Source of the DNA: Desulfosporosinus lacus DSM 15449
Lineage (GTDB): Bacteria; Bacillota; Desulfitobacteriia; Desulfitobacteriales; Desulfitobacteriaceae
Direction: 5' to 3'
Assembly: GCF_900129935.1 (NCBI RefSeq)
Contig: NZ_FQXJ01000004.1
Coordinates: forward strand, 372,001-436,000
DNA length: 64,000 nt
The translations under genes and the position numbers were made by a program. Under the pieces are notes generated by a model, which was not told the DNA's origin, ran no database searches, and was given only the letters and a program-made list of their open reading frames with translations. Positions 7,837 to 17,198 of this stretch are shown here, in pieces; the stretch's first letter is position 1, and each line of letters begins with the position of its first letter.

Positions 7837-8031
7837 ATGGAAATTATAACTGCTTTGATTATTACCGTGGTACTTCTTATAGGTTCAATTTTGTTGTCCC
7901 GGAAAGTTGACCGAAATACTCAAAAGTCGACTGTCTCATTTTTTCTTTCATTTGTCATTATGGCGTTTCAAATTTTATCATTTTTCTTTCTCTGTTTTAT
8001 TGTTCTAAAGGTAATTACTATATTTTTTTAA
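7837..8031 (+). CDS. Small two-helix membrane protein
   Basis: 64 residues with two hydrophobic helices: IITALIITVVLLIGSILL near residues 3-20 and SFFLSFVIMAFQILSFFFLC near 34-53. A short charged loop (SRKVDRNTQKST) separates them. A strong GAGGGAGGGGG precedes ATG 7837. No family recognised. The downstream flank is an integrase remnant on the other strand. Confidence 0.65.
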   Translation: MEIITALIITVVLLIGSILLSRKVDRNTQKSTVSFFLSFVIMAFQILSFFFLCFIVLKVITIFF

Positions 8032-8040
8032 TAAACGACC

Positions 8041-8229
8041 TTAGGTCGTAGGTAGGGGAGGAAGCCTCGTTAAAGCCACTCTCCTTGTACTATCTTTTAT
8101 TCCAGCATAGAACTTTGCCGTTGTGGACGGATCCGAATGACAAAGGAAGTCCGATGTAAGATTGATATCGCCTGTGACATTATAAAAATTGGTACCAAAT
8201 GTGTGACGTAGTGAATGAGTCGATAGAGA
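8041..8229 (-). pseudogene. Second tyrosine-recombinase C-terminal remnant
   Basis: The minus-strand frame from 8229 to TAA 8041 reads STHSLRHTFGTNFYNVTGDI, NLTSDFLCHSDPSTTAKFYA and GIKDSTR. It contains the HxLRHTF box II arginine, the HS.P.TT box and the catalytic tyrosine region of the phage integrase family. The frame is closed upstream by a TGA, so the N-terminal two thirds are gone. Confidence 0.75.
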
Positions 8230-8295
8230 TCATAGTCTAAACCGGCTAATAAACTTGCATAAGTAGTTTCTGATATCTCCATTGGAACTTAAAAA

Positions 8296-8335
8296 AAGGG
8301 TACTATCTCTTAAATTACTAAGAAATAGTACCCTT
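8296..8335 (-). terminator. Rho-independent terminator of the ccpN-pdrp-ppdK operon
   Basis: On the minus strand: AAGGGTACTAT with ATAGTACCCTT around a loop, followed by seven T residues, about 75 nt after the ppdK stop codon at 8410. A textbook terminator. Confidence 0.88.
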
Positions 8336-8409
8336 GCTTTATTTTACATCAATTCCCCAAACCCTTGGTATATAAGGCTTTTTGAGCTTTGATTAACCGT
8401 TTTTAAGCC

Positions 8410-11064
8410 TTACTTAGATTGCACCTTGTTGTTAACAGCCGCCTGAGCAGCAGCCAAGCGAGCTATAGGCACTCTAAACGGAGAACAGGAGACATAATCC
8501 AGTCCAACGATATGACAGAATTCTACAGAATTAGGTTCTCCACCGTGCTCCCCACAAATACCTAAGCCGAGCTTAGGGTTTGTGCTTCGCCCAAGATTTA
8601 CTCCTATGCCAATTAGCTTTCCTACCCCATCCCGATCAAGTACGACAAAGGGATCAGTTTTCATAAGCTTCTTGTCCAGATAAATGGGCAGGAACTTCCC
8701 TTGAGCATCATCACGAGACAGGCCCATTGTCATCTGCGTGAGATCGTTTGTCCCGAAGGAGAAGAAGTCTGCGACTTTTCCGATCTCATCCGCCAAGAGA
8801 GCCGCCCGGGGCACCTCAATCATGGTTCCAACTTTATAGTGGATTTGGACGTTTTGCTCGCTCATAACCTCAGCAGCCGTGTCATCAACCAGCTTACGCA
8901 TCATAATAAATTCTTCTTTTCCCATAATCAGCGGAATCATGACTTCAGGGTGAATGTCATACCCTTCCTTTAGCAACCGTGCACTGGCTTGGAAAATTGC
9001 CCGGGCTTGCATGACCGTGATTTCCGGGAAGGAAACGCCCAGACGACAACCTCGATGGCCAAGCATCGGGTTTAGTTCAGATAAGGCCCGAACATTGCGC
9101 AGTAGGGATTCTTTGTCATGTAAGGATCCCGGATCGGCTTTGCTCATTCTTAGTTTTGTAATGTCCACGACCAACTCCTCAGAATGGGGAAGGAACTCGT
9201 GAAGCGGCGGATCAAGCAAACGAATGGTTACCGGGAAACCCTGCATCGCCTTTAAAATTCCGTAGAAGTCTTCTTCCTGCATAGGTAAGAGCTTAGCTAA
9301 GGCATCTTCGCGATCCTCCAGGCTTTGGGCCAGAATCATGTCTTGGACAATGGGAATTCGCTCAGGATCCATAAACATATGCTCTGTGCGGGTCAACCCA
9401 ATCCCAACCGCTCCAAAATCCCGAGCGTTAGACGCTTCGGTGGGACTGTCAGCATTGGCCATAACACGCAGTCTGGAGATTTCATCCGCCCAACCCAAGA
9501 ACTCTTTAAACCCTTCACTCAGCTCCGGATCGACCATAGAAACTTCTCCCTTAATCACTCGTCCGGTTGCCCCATCAATGGACATGATGGTTCCATGAGG
9601 GTACTCTACCCCTTCAATAACCACTAAACCCTGAGTATAGTCAATCTTTAAGGCGTCACATCCGCAGACAGCAGGTTTGCCCATATGGCGAGAAACAACC
9701 GCTGCATGACTCGTCATACCCCCGCGGCTGGTCAAAATTCCTTGAGCAGCTAAGATACCGCGAATATCATCCGGGGTCGTTTCAGTCCGCACCAAAATCA
9801 CTTTCTCACCGAGATTCCCTAATCTTTCTGCCTCTTCTGCACTTAGGACAATCCTTCCGGAAGCTGCTCCTGGAGAAGCCGGAAGTCCTTTGGCCAGCAC
9901 TTGCAACTTGGCATCCGTATCCATGCGGCGATGCAATAAATGCTCCAATTGGTCCGGTTCGATTCTCATAATCGCTTCTTCTTTAGTGATCACACCTTCA
10001 TGGAAAAGTTCCACTGCCACTCGAATGGCAGCTGACGCGGTTCTTTTACCATTACGTGTTTGAAGCATGTACAGTTTGCCACGCTCAATGGTGAATTCAA
10101 TATCCTGCATGTCCCGATAATGAGCTTCCAAGCGTTTCGAGAAATCCACAAATTGTTGATAGATTTCCTGATTTTCCTGGGCCAGGGTAGCAATCGGGTT
10201 AGGAGTCCGTATCCCAGCCACCACGTCTTCCCCTTGAGCATTCATCAGATATTCTCCATAAAGAGCACTTTCCCCAGTTGATGGGTTACGTGTAAAAGCC
10301 ACACCCGTTCCTGAATCCGAGCCCATGTTGCCGAAAACCATGGATTGTACATTAACGGCGGTTCCAATTTCATGGGGAATACCGTTGATTTTACGATACA
10401 CATTAGCGCGATCATTATTCCACGAACGGAAAACTGCTAAAACGGCCTCCATTAACTGAGCTCTGGGATCCATGGGGAATGGTTTGCCGGTTTTACGTTC
10501 GATCTTTTTCTTATACTCAATGACCATCCATTTAAGGCTCTCTGCTGAGAGCTCGGAGTCATAGCGAACCCCTTGTTTCTCTTTCGCACTTTCCAAGATC
10601 TGTTCAAAATTATAATGTTCTACTTCTAAGACCACATCCCCAAACATTTGGATAAATCGGCGATAACAGTCCCAAGCGAAACGTTCGTTTTGCGTGTTGG
10701 CAGCTAAAGCTTCCACAGTGTCATCATTAAGTCCTAAATTGAGAACGGTATCCATCATGCCTGGCATTGAGAACTTCGCCCCAGACCTTACCGAAACAAG
10801 GAGCGGGTTTTTCTTATCTCCAAAGAGTTTGCCGGAAGCCGCCTCAACCTCTGCCAAAGCCGGCCACACTTGCTCCCAAATCCCTGCGGGGAAAATCTCG
10901 CCATTGCTGTAATATTCATTGCAGGCTTCCGTGGTAATTGTAAACCCTGGGGGTACCGGTAAACCGATTTGGGTCATCTCTGCTAAATTAGCCCCTTTTC
11001 CTCCCAACAAATCGCGCATGGAGGCTTTACCTTCTTGAAACAAATATACATACTTCTTATCCAT
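8410..11064 (-). CDS. ppdK: Pyruvate, phosphate dikinase
   Basis: 884 residues, the full usual length. Interconverts ATP + Pi + pyruvate with AMP + PPi + PEP in the cytosol. The N-terminal ATP-grasp domain starts [20 protein letters not shown]. The swivelling phosphohistidine domain has [20 protein letters not shown] near residue 455, where His carries the phosphate. The neighbouring Thr (T in TSH) is the known target of the PDRP regulator. The C-terminal PEP-binding barrel has [20 protein letters not shown] and the catalytic Cys in [12 protein letters not shown]. It overlaps the upstream regulator gene by 8 nt, so the two are translationally coupled. CcpN is encoded first in the same cluster, which points to gluconeogenic control of PEP formation. 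Confidence 0.97.
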   Translation of the reverse strand: MDKKYVYLFQEGKASMRDLLGGKGANLAEMTQIGLPVPPGFTITTEACNEYYSNGEIFPAGIWEQVWPALAEVEAASGKLFGDKKNPLLVSVRSGAKFSMPGMMDTVLNLGLNDDTVEALAANTQNERFAWDCYRRFIQMFGDVVLEVEHYNFEQILESAKEKQGVRYDSELSAESLKWMVIEYKKKIERKTGKPFPMDPRAQLMEAVLAVFRSWNNDRANVYRKINGIPHEIGTAVNVQSMVFGNMGSDSGTGVAFTRNPSTGESALYGEYLMNAQGEDVVAGIRTPNPIATLAQENQEIYQQFVDFSKRLEAHYRDMQDIEFTIERGKLYMLQTRNGKRTASAAIRVAVELFHEGVITKEEAIMRIEPDQLEHLLHRRMDTDAKLQVLAKGLPASPGAASGRIVLSAEEAERLGNLGEKVILVRTETTPDDIRGILAAQGILTSRGGMTSHAAVVSRHMGKPAVCGCDALKIDYTQGLVVIEGVEYPHGTIMSIDGATGRVIKGEVSMVDPELSEGFKEFLGWADEISRLRVMANADSPTEASNARDFGAVGIGLTRTEHMFMDPERIPIVQDMILAQSLEDREDALAKLLPMQEEDFYGILKAMQGFPVTIRLLDPPLHEFLPHSEELVVDITKLRMSKADPGSLHDKESLLRNVRALSELNPMLGHRGCRLGVSFPEITVMQARAIFQASARLLKEGYDIHPEVMIPLIMGKEEFIMMRKLVDDTAAEVMSEQNVQIHYKVGTMIEVPRAALLADEIGKVADFFSFGTNDLTQMTMGLSRDDAQGKFLPIYLDKKLMKTDPFVVLDRDGVGKLIGIGVNLGRSTNPKLGLGICGEHGGEPNSVEFCHIVGLDYVSCSPFRVPIARLAAAQAAVNNKVQSK

Positions 11065-11878
11065 TTCTATCCCCCTTAAATAATATTTCTAATATAATGC
11101 TCGCGGTTTCTTCAACTGCTTTGCCAGTAGCATCAATAATTGGGCAGCCGATACGTTTCATGATACCTCGAGCATACTCCAACTCTCGCATAATGCGATC
11201 CAGGTTAGCATAATCCGCTGTTGCGCCTAACCCAAGAGTTTTCAAGCGCTCAGTACGAATTTGATTGAGCAATTCAGGTCTTAGGGTTAAACCAATTATT
11301 TTCCGCGCTGAAATACTAAAAAGTTCCTCTGGGGGATCAACTTCTGGAACCAAAGGAATATTCGCAGCTTTGAGTCCTTTATGTGCTAAATACATACTAA
11401 GCGGAGTTTTCGAAGTTCGAGAGACGCCGATAAGAACAACGTCTGCAAAAAGAACCCCGCGAGGATCTTTACCATCATCATATTTGACAGCGAATTCGAT
11501 TGCTTCTACTTTCCGAAAATACTGTTCATCCAGACGATGGATGATGTTCGGCGTATGAGTTGGATCCATACCTGTTTGACTGGACAAGGCGCCAATAAGC
11601 GGGCCTAGTATATCAACCGTTTTAAGCCCCTTTTCTAAAGCCTTTCTCTCCAAATACTCTCGCAGATCTTTGAGTACAAGGGTATAAACTAAAATGGCTT
11701 GTTCAGCCGCAGCTTCTTCCATAATATCTTCCAAATGGGTTTGATCCCTTACATAGGGAACCCTGCGAATTCGAGTCTTTACACCAATGAACTGTGCCGC
11801 TGCCGCCCGACTTACAAACTCAGCCGTCTCACCTAGGGCATCTGAAATGACATAAATAACAGACGTTTGGGTCGTCAC
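11057..11878 (-). CDS. Pyruvate, phosphate dikinase regulatory protein (kinase/pyrophosphorylase)
   Basis: 273 residues, DUF299/PPSR family (YqfL-like). It is bifunctional: it inactivates PPDK by ADP-dependent phosphorylation of the active-site Thr and reactivates it by Pi-dependent dephosphorylation. The nucleotide-binding loop is [20 protein letters not shown] near residues 150-170. The N-terminus is the family [20 protein letters not shown]. It overlaps ppdK by 8 nt and follows ccpN by about 70 nt. A decayed partial copy lies at 12931-13326. Confidence 0.95.
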   Translation of the reverse strand: MTTQTSVIYVISDALGETAEFVSRAAAAQFIGVKTRIRRVPYVRDQTHLEDIMEEAAAEQAILVYTLVLKDLREYLERKALEKGLKTVDILGPLIGALSSQTGMDPTHTPNIIHRLDEQYFRKVEAIEFAVKYDDGKDPRGVLFADVVLIGVSRTSKTPLSMYLAHKGLKAANIPLVPEVDPPEELFSISARKIIGLTLRPELLNQIRTERLKTLGLGATADYANLDRIMRELEYARGIMKRIGCPIIDATGKAVEETASIILEILFKGDRNG

Positions 11879-11950
11879 ATTTTCACCTCCGAATTATTCG
11901 AAGTCCCACAGACTTCCGATTTTTAAAACCTTATGCCCCTAATCTCTGGA

Positions 11951-12589
11951 TTACCTGGTTTCCGCAATCTCCACAAAGAGCTTTGTGACATTCGTCTTTG
12001 TAAACCGGCCCACGACCTCATAACACTCATTCCCGCTCTCATCTACATACCCTTCTACTACCGGCAAACTATCAACCTGATGTTGAACTAATTTTTTAGC
12101 TGCGCTCAAGACGGGTTCGTCTAAGGTTGTCATGTAGATGTTTGGCATTCGCGTCATAATAACACCGACCGGAACCTGTTGAAGGTCGATTTTTCCTAAA
12201 GAGGCTTTCATAATATCTTTTCTGGAGATCATTCCTAAAAGGACTCTGTCTGTCCCAACAACCGTCAGACTTCCTACGTTTTGCGTGAACATCGCAACCG
12301 TTGCTTCGTAGATACTCGCATCTTCCAATACAGTGACAGGCATAGACTTAAATGCGCAGACTCGGAGTTGGAGCATGCGTTCCATAATTGGGGAAGGTCC
12401 GAGATCTTCACGATAAGAATACCCGACGCGCGGCCTAGCCACTAGGACCCCTGACATAGTCAAAACAGTTAAATCCGGGCGCAAAGTAGCTCGCGTCAAA
12501 TTAAGCATTGCTGCAATCTTCTCACCCGTGATGGATCCCGAATCTTTCACGATCTCCACTATTCGCTGTTGCCGTTCCGTCCATTCCAA
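11951..12589 (-). CDS. ccpN: CcpN-type transcriptional repressor (HTH + two CBS domains)
   Basis: 212 residues from a TTG start with GAGGTG 7 nt upstream. Residues about 5-65 are an HTH_11-type winged helix (TERQQRIVEIVKDSGSITGE, ATLRPDLTVLTMSGVLVAR). Residues about 80-205 are a CBS pair (DASIYEATVAMFTQNVGSLT, VDSLPVVEG). B. subtilis CcpN represses gluconeogenic genes and lies next to yqfL, the same pairing as here. The upstream spacer has an extended -10 box (TGATATAAT, 12656-12664) as the likely operon promoter. Ligand binding by the CBS domains (adenine nucleotides) is family knowledge. Confidence 0.92.
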   Translation of the reverse strand: MEWTERQQRIVEIVKDSGSITGEKIAAMLNLTRATLRPDLTVLTMSGVLVARPRVGYSYREDLGPSPIMERMLQLRVCAFKSMPVTVLEDASIYEATVAMFTQNVGSLTVVGTDRVLLGMISRKDIMKASLGKIDLQQVPVGVIMTRMPNIYMTTLDEPVLSAAKKLVQHQVDSLPVVEGYVDESGNECYEVVGRFTKTNVTKLFVEIAETR

Positions 12590-12798
12590 CCAATTTCACC
12601 TCTTATGTTATTGCTCTACCTCAATGTGACATACTAATAAAGTTTAATTCGATCGATTATATCATATAATATTATTAATTGACTAGATGGTGAACATATA
12701 ATAATTAATTTGATTAAATTCAAGCCTCAAGTATTGCTTTACATCCCATATGAAAGCAAAAACACCTCAAATAAACTTCGTTCTTCAAAACTTCTTTT

Positions 12799-12906
12799 CT
12801 ACTTAAGAAATCGTCTGTTTCTACTAGAGCTAATATAGTTTAAGACCGAAGTTACACAGGCAAGAATAGCTGCTAGCAAAGTAAGACATTGAGCAAGAAG
12901 AATCAT
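12799..12906 (-). CDS. 35-residue hydrophobic peptide
   Basis: A 35-codon gene starts MILLAQCLTLLAAILACVTS and ends SSRNRRFLK: one transmembrane helix with a positively charged C-terminus. A near-perfect AAGGAGG lies about 9 nt before ATG 12906, which makes translation likely. Size and layout resemble the small membrane peptides of type I toxin-antitoxin modules and holin-like peptides, but I cannot name a family. It lies alone in the 340-bp spacer between ccpN and the pdrp remnant; the rest of that spacer is AT-rich and shows only the operon promoter. Confidence 0.5.
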   Translation of the reverse strand: MILLAQCLTLLAAILACVTSVLNYISSSRNRRFLK

Positions 12907-12930
12907 AAGTGCCATCCTCCTTATATTTAG

Positions 12931-13326
12931 CTATTTGCATAGAGAGCGCCTTCCCTTGTCAGGGGTTAGAGCTTGACTGAGTCGGCAATTTCTTAATACA
13001 ATGCCCTCGGTTTCTTCAATGGCTTTGCCAGTGGCGTCAATAATTGGGCAACCGATACGTTTCATGATACTCCGGGCATACTTCAACTCTCGCATAATGC
13101 GATCTAGGTCGCCTAATCGGTTGTTGCGCCTAAACCTAGGTTTAAAGCACTTAGTTCGAATATAGTTGAGCAATTCAGCCCTTAGCGTTGAGCCAATTAA
13201 TTTTGTGAGGTGAATACTAAAAAGTTTATCCGGAGCAACTTCTGGGACCAAGAGTATATTCGCCGCCTTGAGCCCTTTATGTGCTAAATACATACTAAGC
13301 GGGGTTTTCGAGGTTCGAGAGACGCC
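12931..13326 (-). pseudogene. Decayed partial copy of the PPDK regulatory protein gene
   Basis: The frame can be read from [20 protein letters not shown] (13329) to the C-terminus and closely follows the intact protein encoded at 11057-11878 (ANILLVPEV..., [34 protein letters not shown]). The first ~150 residues, including most of the fold, are absent. Conserved stretches such as [14 protein letters not shown] have diverged to LFSIHLTKLIGSTL. The C-terminus runs into unrelated sequence (RNCRLSQALTPDKG). It is a duplicated and decaying gene, not a second regulator. Confidence 0.85.
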
Positions 13327-13345
13327 GAATAACTTAAAAAAACAA

Positions 13346-13392
13346 GTTGGAGAGTAAAATCCACAATTACTTTTGTGATTTTACTCTCCAAC
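13346..13392. terminator. Strong hairpin between the pdrp remnant and an IS3 remnant
   Basis: Sixteen-bp perfect stem GTTGGAGAGTAAAATC with GATTTTACTCTCCAAC and a 15-nt loop. The minus-strand side is followed by TTGTTTTTTTAAG, so it can terminate minus-strand transcription coming from the glyQS side. Confidence 0.6.
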
Positions 13393-13403
13393 CTATTCTC
13401 GAT

Positions 13404-13546
13404 GGGAAAGGAGCTGCCTAATGCTCCCCAAGAATCTTTTTATGGCCATATGAAAGATAAAGTACGTCTAACATTGCACTACTTTTATAGGATCAAAACT
13501 ACTAATTGATGATTATGGACTACTACAGTGTAATCATAGATATCTA
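13404..13546 (+). pseudogene. IS3-family transposase remnant
   Basis: Plus-strand pieces in shifting frames read NAPQESFYGHMKDKV (about 13420-13464) and LIDDYGLLQCNHRY (about 13502-13545). These match the end of the OrfB catalytic domain of one IS3 subgroup (D/GNAPQESFFGHMKDE, then LIDDYI.YYN..RY). At least two frameshifts and no upstream catalytic part. It differs from the OrfB at 5209-6006, so a second IS lineage once inserted here. Confidence 0.6.
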
Positions 13547-13558
13547 TGAAATTTAAAA

Positions 13559-13592
13559 AAGATGACTCCGGCTCTATACCGAAATCATCTTC
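13559..13592 (-). terminator. Terminator of glyQS
   Basis: On the minus strand AAGATGATTTCGG, loop TATAGAG, CCGGAGTCATCTT, followed by TTTTTAAATTT. Located about 120 nt after the glyS stop codon. The stem has one or two mismatches. Confidence 0.75.
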
Positions 13593-13713
13593 TAATTGCT
13601 TAACACCCTTATTCAAATTACCTTTGATATGGGGACCATTTTATTATGAGGTAGCCCCTTTTAAAATTAATCAAATCTTTTAGTTCATAAAAATTGGTCT
13701 TTTTATTTATTCA

Positions 13714-15789
13714 CTAAGCCAAGATACTTAATTCACCCAAACATCCCAACATCCCCACACACTGACCGAGTAACGCCAGACGTGCCTTCTTCAAGTCTTC
13801 ATCTTCCACCATAATCATGACCGCTTGGAAAAGAGCTTCGATTTGCGGGATCAGTTCCCAAGCAAGATCATAGGCCTCTTCATAATTCCCCAAGCTAATC
13901 ATCTGATCAAAACTCTGTCTGCGAGAAGATATTGCGTCAGCTAAGGCTATTTCGGTCCCATCGACCAAACGGGATGGATCTAACTCTAAAGTTGGTTCTT
14001 TTTTGGTTAGGTTAAAGCAACGAGTATAGGTTTGGGCATAAAGGACAAAAGCTTCTTCCACCCGTTTTTCGGAAAGCACCCGAGCTCTTTTCACCACACG
14101 ATTAATCTCATCACTGCCAAGGGCCAAAACCGCATCCAAAGTATCATAGCGCAGACCTTGTTCCTGAAGCACGAAACGCACCCTTTGTTGGAAGAAATCC
14201 AGTAACAAAGGTAAGATGTCTCCGATGGGCAAAGGAACCGTTCCTTGCTTCTCAAGAAGGCTGTAGGACTCCAGAATAAGCTCTTTTAAGGAAAGATCCC
14301 ACCCTGAGTCTAAAAGGATTGCCACAATCCCCTGGGCTTGCCTTCTGAGAGCATAAGGATCTTGAGACCCTGTAGGTTGAATCCCAATGCTGAATGCCCC
14401 CACAATTGCATCTAGTTTATCTGCAATGCTGACCACGCGTCCTGAATCAGAGGCCGGCGTCGCATCTCCTGCAAAACGAGGTTGATAGTGTTCGAGTATT
14501 CCTTGACAGACCTCAGGCTTCTCTCCACTGGCTTTGGCGTAGTCCGCACCCATGATTCCTTGCAATTCAGGGAAATCACTGACCATCAAGGTTACTAGAT
14601 CTGCTTTAGCTAAATATGCAGTTCGATCAATCTCTTCTTGTTTAGCCGCTCCGAACCCTTGACGCCCTGCCATGAATCGAGATAAACCACGTAAGCGTTC
14701 AACCCTTTGTTCAACTGTGCCCAACTTCTCGTGATACACAATTTTCCCTAACTTAGGCACTAATTCTGCCAGTGAAACTTTTTGATCTTCCCTATAATAG
14801 AAGGCCGCATCTTCCAGGCGAGCTTTCAACACTTTTTCATTTCCGGCTTTAACCATGTCTAAAGCGAAATCATTCCCATTTCGCACCGTAATAAAATAGG
14901 GCAGAAGTTGTCCGTCTCGAGATCGGACCGGGAAATACCGTTGATGCTCTCGCATAGGAGTTGTAATCACAGCCTCAGGTAAATGCATGTATTGAGAAGC
15001 CACTTCGCCTATTAAAGCCGTGGGATACTCCACAAGGTGAATAACCTCACCCAGAAGTTCTTCATCTGCAGGTACCTCGCCCCCGACCTTCTCAGCAAGA
15101 ATTTTTAATTGAGCTAAGATAGCAATCTTTCTCTCCTCCGGATCGATGATCACATAAGCCTGACGTAAAGCTTCACGATAATCCGAGGGTTGGCCAATCA
15201 GTACACCCTCTGTCGCTAAAGTACGATGCCCGCGGGAGGCGCGTCCCGACTCAAGACCTACGAACTCAAAGGGAACGACATCTGAACCGTAAAGTGCAAC
15301 AATCCAACGAATAGGCCGAGCAAAACGAAAATCAAGTTCGCCCCAGCGCATTGGCTTTGGAAAATGCAAGGAGTTAATAGTATCAATAGCAAGTTGAGGC
15401 AGGAGTTCTTTTGTCTTAAGCCCAACTTCTGATTTTCGAGCAAATACATAGGGTACCCCATTAACCTCTTGAACAAAAAGATTTTCTACCGCTACGCCTT
15501 GCCCTCTGGCAAAGCCTTGGGCAGCCTTCGTGGGTGCTCCACTGGCATCATAGGCGGCTTTCACAGCCGGCCCCTTGACCTCCATGGATAAATCCTCTTG
15601 GGTTTCCGCAAGTTCCATTACCAAAAGAGCCAGACGACGAGGGGTGGCAAAAACCTTTATTTCCTTATACATTAAGCGGAGCTCTGCTAAGCGTTTGCGT
15701 GCCTGTTCTTCCAACTGAGTCATGGCCCCTGGAGAAAATTTAGCTGGGATTTCTTCCGTTCCAATTTCAAGCAAAAAATCATTCGCCAT
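13714..15789 (-). CDS. glyS: Glycyl-tRNA synthetase beta subunit
   Basis: 691 residues. Forms the alpha2-beta2 glycyl-tRNA synthetase with GlyQ; the beta subunit binds tRNA. The N-terminus DFLLEIGTEEIPAKFSPGAM is the family signature. TPRRLALLV and the DALRP/anticodon-binding-like C-terminal region follow, within the usual 680-700 residues. The start at 15789 is set by GGAGGTGGAGTAAG just upstream. A longer in-frame ORF beginning at 15873 overlaps glyQ and contains this ribosome-binding site, so it is not used. One nucleotide separates the glyQ stop from this start, so translation is coupled. Confidence 0.96.
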   Translation of the reverse strand: MANDFLLEIGTEEIPAKFSPGAMTQLEEQARKRLAELRLMYKEIKVFATPRRLALLVMELAETQEDLSMEVKGPAVKAAYDASGAPTKAAQGFARGQGVAVENLFVQEVNGVPYVFARKSEVGLKTKELLPQLAIDTINSLHFPKPMRWGELDFRFARPIRWIVALYGSDVVPFEFVGLESGRASRGHRTLATEGVLIGQPSDYREALRQAYVIIDPEERKIAILAQLKILAEKVGGEVPADEELLGEVIHLVEYPTALIGEVASQYMHLPEAVITTPMREHQRYFPVRSRDGQLLPYFITVRNGNDFALDMVKAGNEKVLKARLEDAAFYYREDQKVSLAELVPKLGKIVYHEKLGTVEQRVERLRGLSRFMAGRQGFGAAKQEEIDRTAYLAKADLVTLMVSDFPELQGIMGADYAKASGEKPEVCQGILEHYQPRFAGDATPASDSGRVVSIADKLDAIVGAFSIGIQPTGSQDPYALRRQAQGIVAILLDSGWDLSLKELILESYSLLEKQGTVPLPIGDILPLLLDFFQQRVRFVLQEQGLRYDTLDAVLALGSDEINRVVKRARVLSEKRVEEAFVLYAQTYTRCFNLTKKEPTLELDPSRLVDGTEIALADAISSRRQSFDQMISLGNYEEAYDLAWELIPQIEALFQAVMIMVEDEDLKKARLALLGQCVGMLGCLGELSILA

Positions 15790-15790
15790 C

Positions 15791-16768
15791 TTACTCCACC
15801 TCCAAATCGTTGTTCGAGGTTCGTTGTTCGAGGTTCGAGTGCATGTGTTCTTGCGGGTTAAGCAACGCTTCATGTGTGTTTTGATGCTCCCTTACCCTAT
15901 CCCTATTAAGCAAAGGGAACCCCAATTTCTCTCGCTGCTCTACATAAGCCTGAGCACAAAGACGAGCCAACCCACGCACCCGAGTAATGTAACTTGTGCG
16001 TTCCGTGACACTGATTGCCCCCCGAGCATCCAACAGGTTAAACGTATGCGAGCATTTCAGCACGTAATCATAGGCCGGAAGCACTAAACCCTTCTCAACA
16101 ACTCGTTTGGCCTCACGCTCATACATATCAAACCAAGTTTGCAATGCTTCTATATCCGCCACTTCAAAATTATAATGTGAGTAATCTATTTCATTCTGAA
16201 GATAAATATCCCCGTAGGTGACATCTCCAACCCATTCAATATCATAAACATTATCTTTGTTTTGGATATAAGTGGTCAGGCGCTCCAATCCGTAAGTGAT
16301 TTCAGCACAAACCGGTTTGCAGTCAATCCCTCCGCACTGTTGGAAATACGTAAACTGAGTCACTTCCATTCCATCTAGCCAGACTTCCCAGCCTAACCCC
16401 CAGGCCCCTAAAGTTGGCGACTCCCAATTATCTTCTACAAACCGAATATCATGCTCACGAGGATTAATTCCCAGCCGCTCAAGACTCTGCAAATATAGCT
16501 CCTGAACATTGTCCGGAGAGGGCTTAAGAATGACTTGGTATTGAAAATAGTGCTGTAACCGATTAGGGTTCTCTCCATACCGACCATCCGTAGGTCTGCG
16601 AGACGGCTCAACATAAGCTACATTCCAGGGCTCCGGTCCCAGAGCCCTTAAAAAAGTTGCCGGGTTCATAGTACCCGCCCCTTTTTCTACATCATATGGT
16701 TGCGCAATAATACACCCTTGTTCTCCCCAAAACTGGTTAAGGGTTAAGATAATATCTTGGAACTTCAT
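15791..16768 (-). CDS. glyQ: Glycyl-tRNA synthetase alpha subunit, with unusual C-terminal tail
   Basis: 325 residues from ATG 16768 (GAGGAGG 7 nt upstream). Class II catalytic subunit: [40 protein letters not shown] and [18 protein letters not shown] are the glycine-specific signature. Family members usually end near residue 290-300, shortly after GFPLL. Here about 35 extra residues follow ([20 protein letters not shown], then [19 protein letters not shown]). Part of the tail is encoded by a 14-nt direct repeat (ACCTCGAACAACGA twice). The tail looks like a recent 3' extension through repeat DNA. Controlled by the upstream T-box. Confidence 0.95.
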   Translation of the reverse strand: MKFQDIILTLNQFWGEQGCIIAQPYDVEKGAGTMNPATFLRALGPEPWNVAYVEPSRRPTDGRYGENPNRLQHYFQYQVILKPSPDNVQELYLQSLERLGINPREHDIRFVEDNWESPTLGAWGLGWEVWLDGMEVTQFTYFQQCGGIDCKPVCAEITYGLERLTTYIQNKDNVYDIEWVGDVTYGDIYLQNEIDYSHYNFEVADIEALQTWFDMYEREAKRVVEKGLVLPAYDYVLKCSHTFNLLDARGAISVTERTSYITRVRGLARLCAQAYVEQREKLGFPLLNRDRVREHQNTHEALLNPQEHMHSNLEQRTSNNDLEVE

Positions 16769-16887
16769 AATAAGCCTCCTCAAGAATTGATTTTGTTGAA
16801 AGTAAGGGGCCTTTGCAATGTCCCCTTACTTTGTGATCCACATAAAATATCTCCCCGAAATTTTTGCCATATGCCAAAAACAATGAA

Positions 16888-17085
16888 AAAGCCCTCACCC
16901 CCGTAGCATTTTTAAGCTACAGGGACGAGAGCTTGTTCCCGCGGTTCCACCCTGTTTGACCCCTCAGGGTCCTCTTCGTTTTACGTGCTCAGAGTTGCCC
17001 CATTCACTTCTCTCATTTCGGCTTCCACCCACCCGAACTCGCTATTAGAGAGGATTCGTGAACTTCTTTCCCATCATCGCATATT
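16888..17085 (-). promoter_or_regulatory. T-box leader of glyQS
   Basis: Minus strand shows the T-box core AGGGTGGAACCGCGG (16939-16954). A terminator stem (GCTCTCGTCCCTGTAGC with GCTACGGGGGTGAGGGC) and TTTTT end near 16885. Uncharged tRNA-Gly should switch it to antitermination. I did not assign the specifier codon. Confidence 0.88.
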
Positions 17086-17104
17086 AAAGTCATTAATTTT
17101 ATTT

Positions 17105-17133
17105 ATTATATGCTGAGGAAGAAATTGTGTCAA
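17105..17133 (-). promoter_or_regulatory. Consensus sigma-A promoter of glyQS
   Basis: Minus-strand TTGACA (17133-17128), a 17-nt spacer and TATAAT (17110-17105), a perfect consensus. It lies about 20 nt before the T-box leader. Confidence 0.85.
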
Positions 17134-17198
17134 ATGTATCGAGAACTAGAACTGCTTTTTCGTGATGCAACCTTTTGTTAGGCGATATGCTAAGTACT

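Noticed and set aside
8097-8282. 61-codon frame starting MEISETTYASLL
   Set aside because: It is out of frame with the integrase remnant in the same place, which explains the sequence better.
15790-15873. Longer N-terminus for glyS
   Set aside because: It would overlap glyQ by 28 codons and contain the glyS ribosome-binding site; the family start is MANDFLLEIG.
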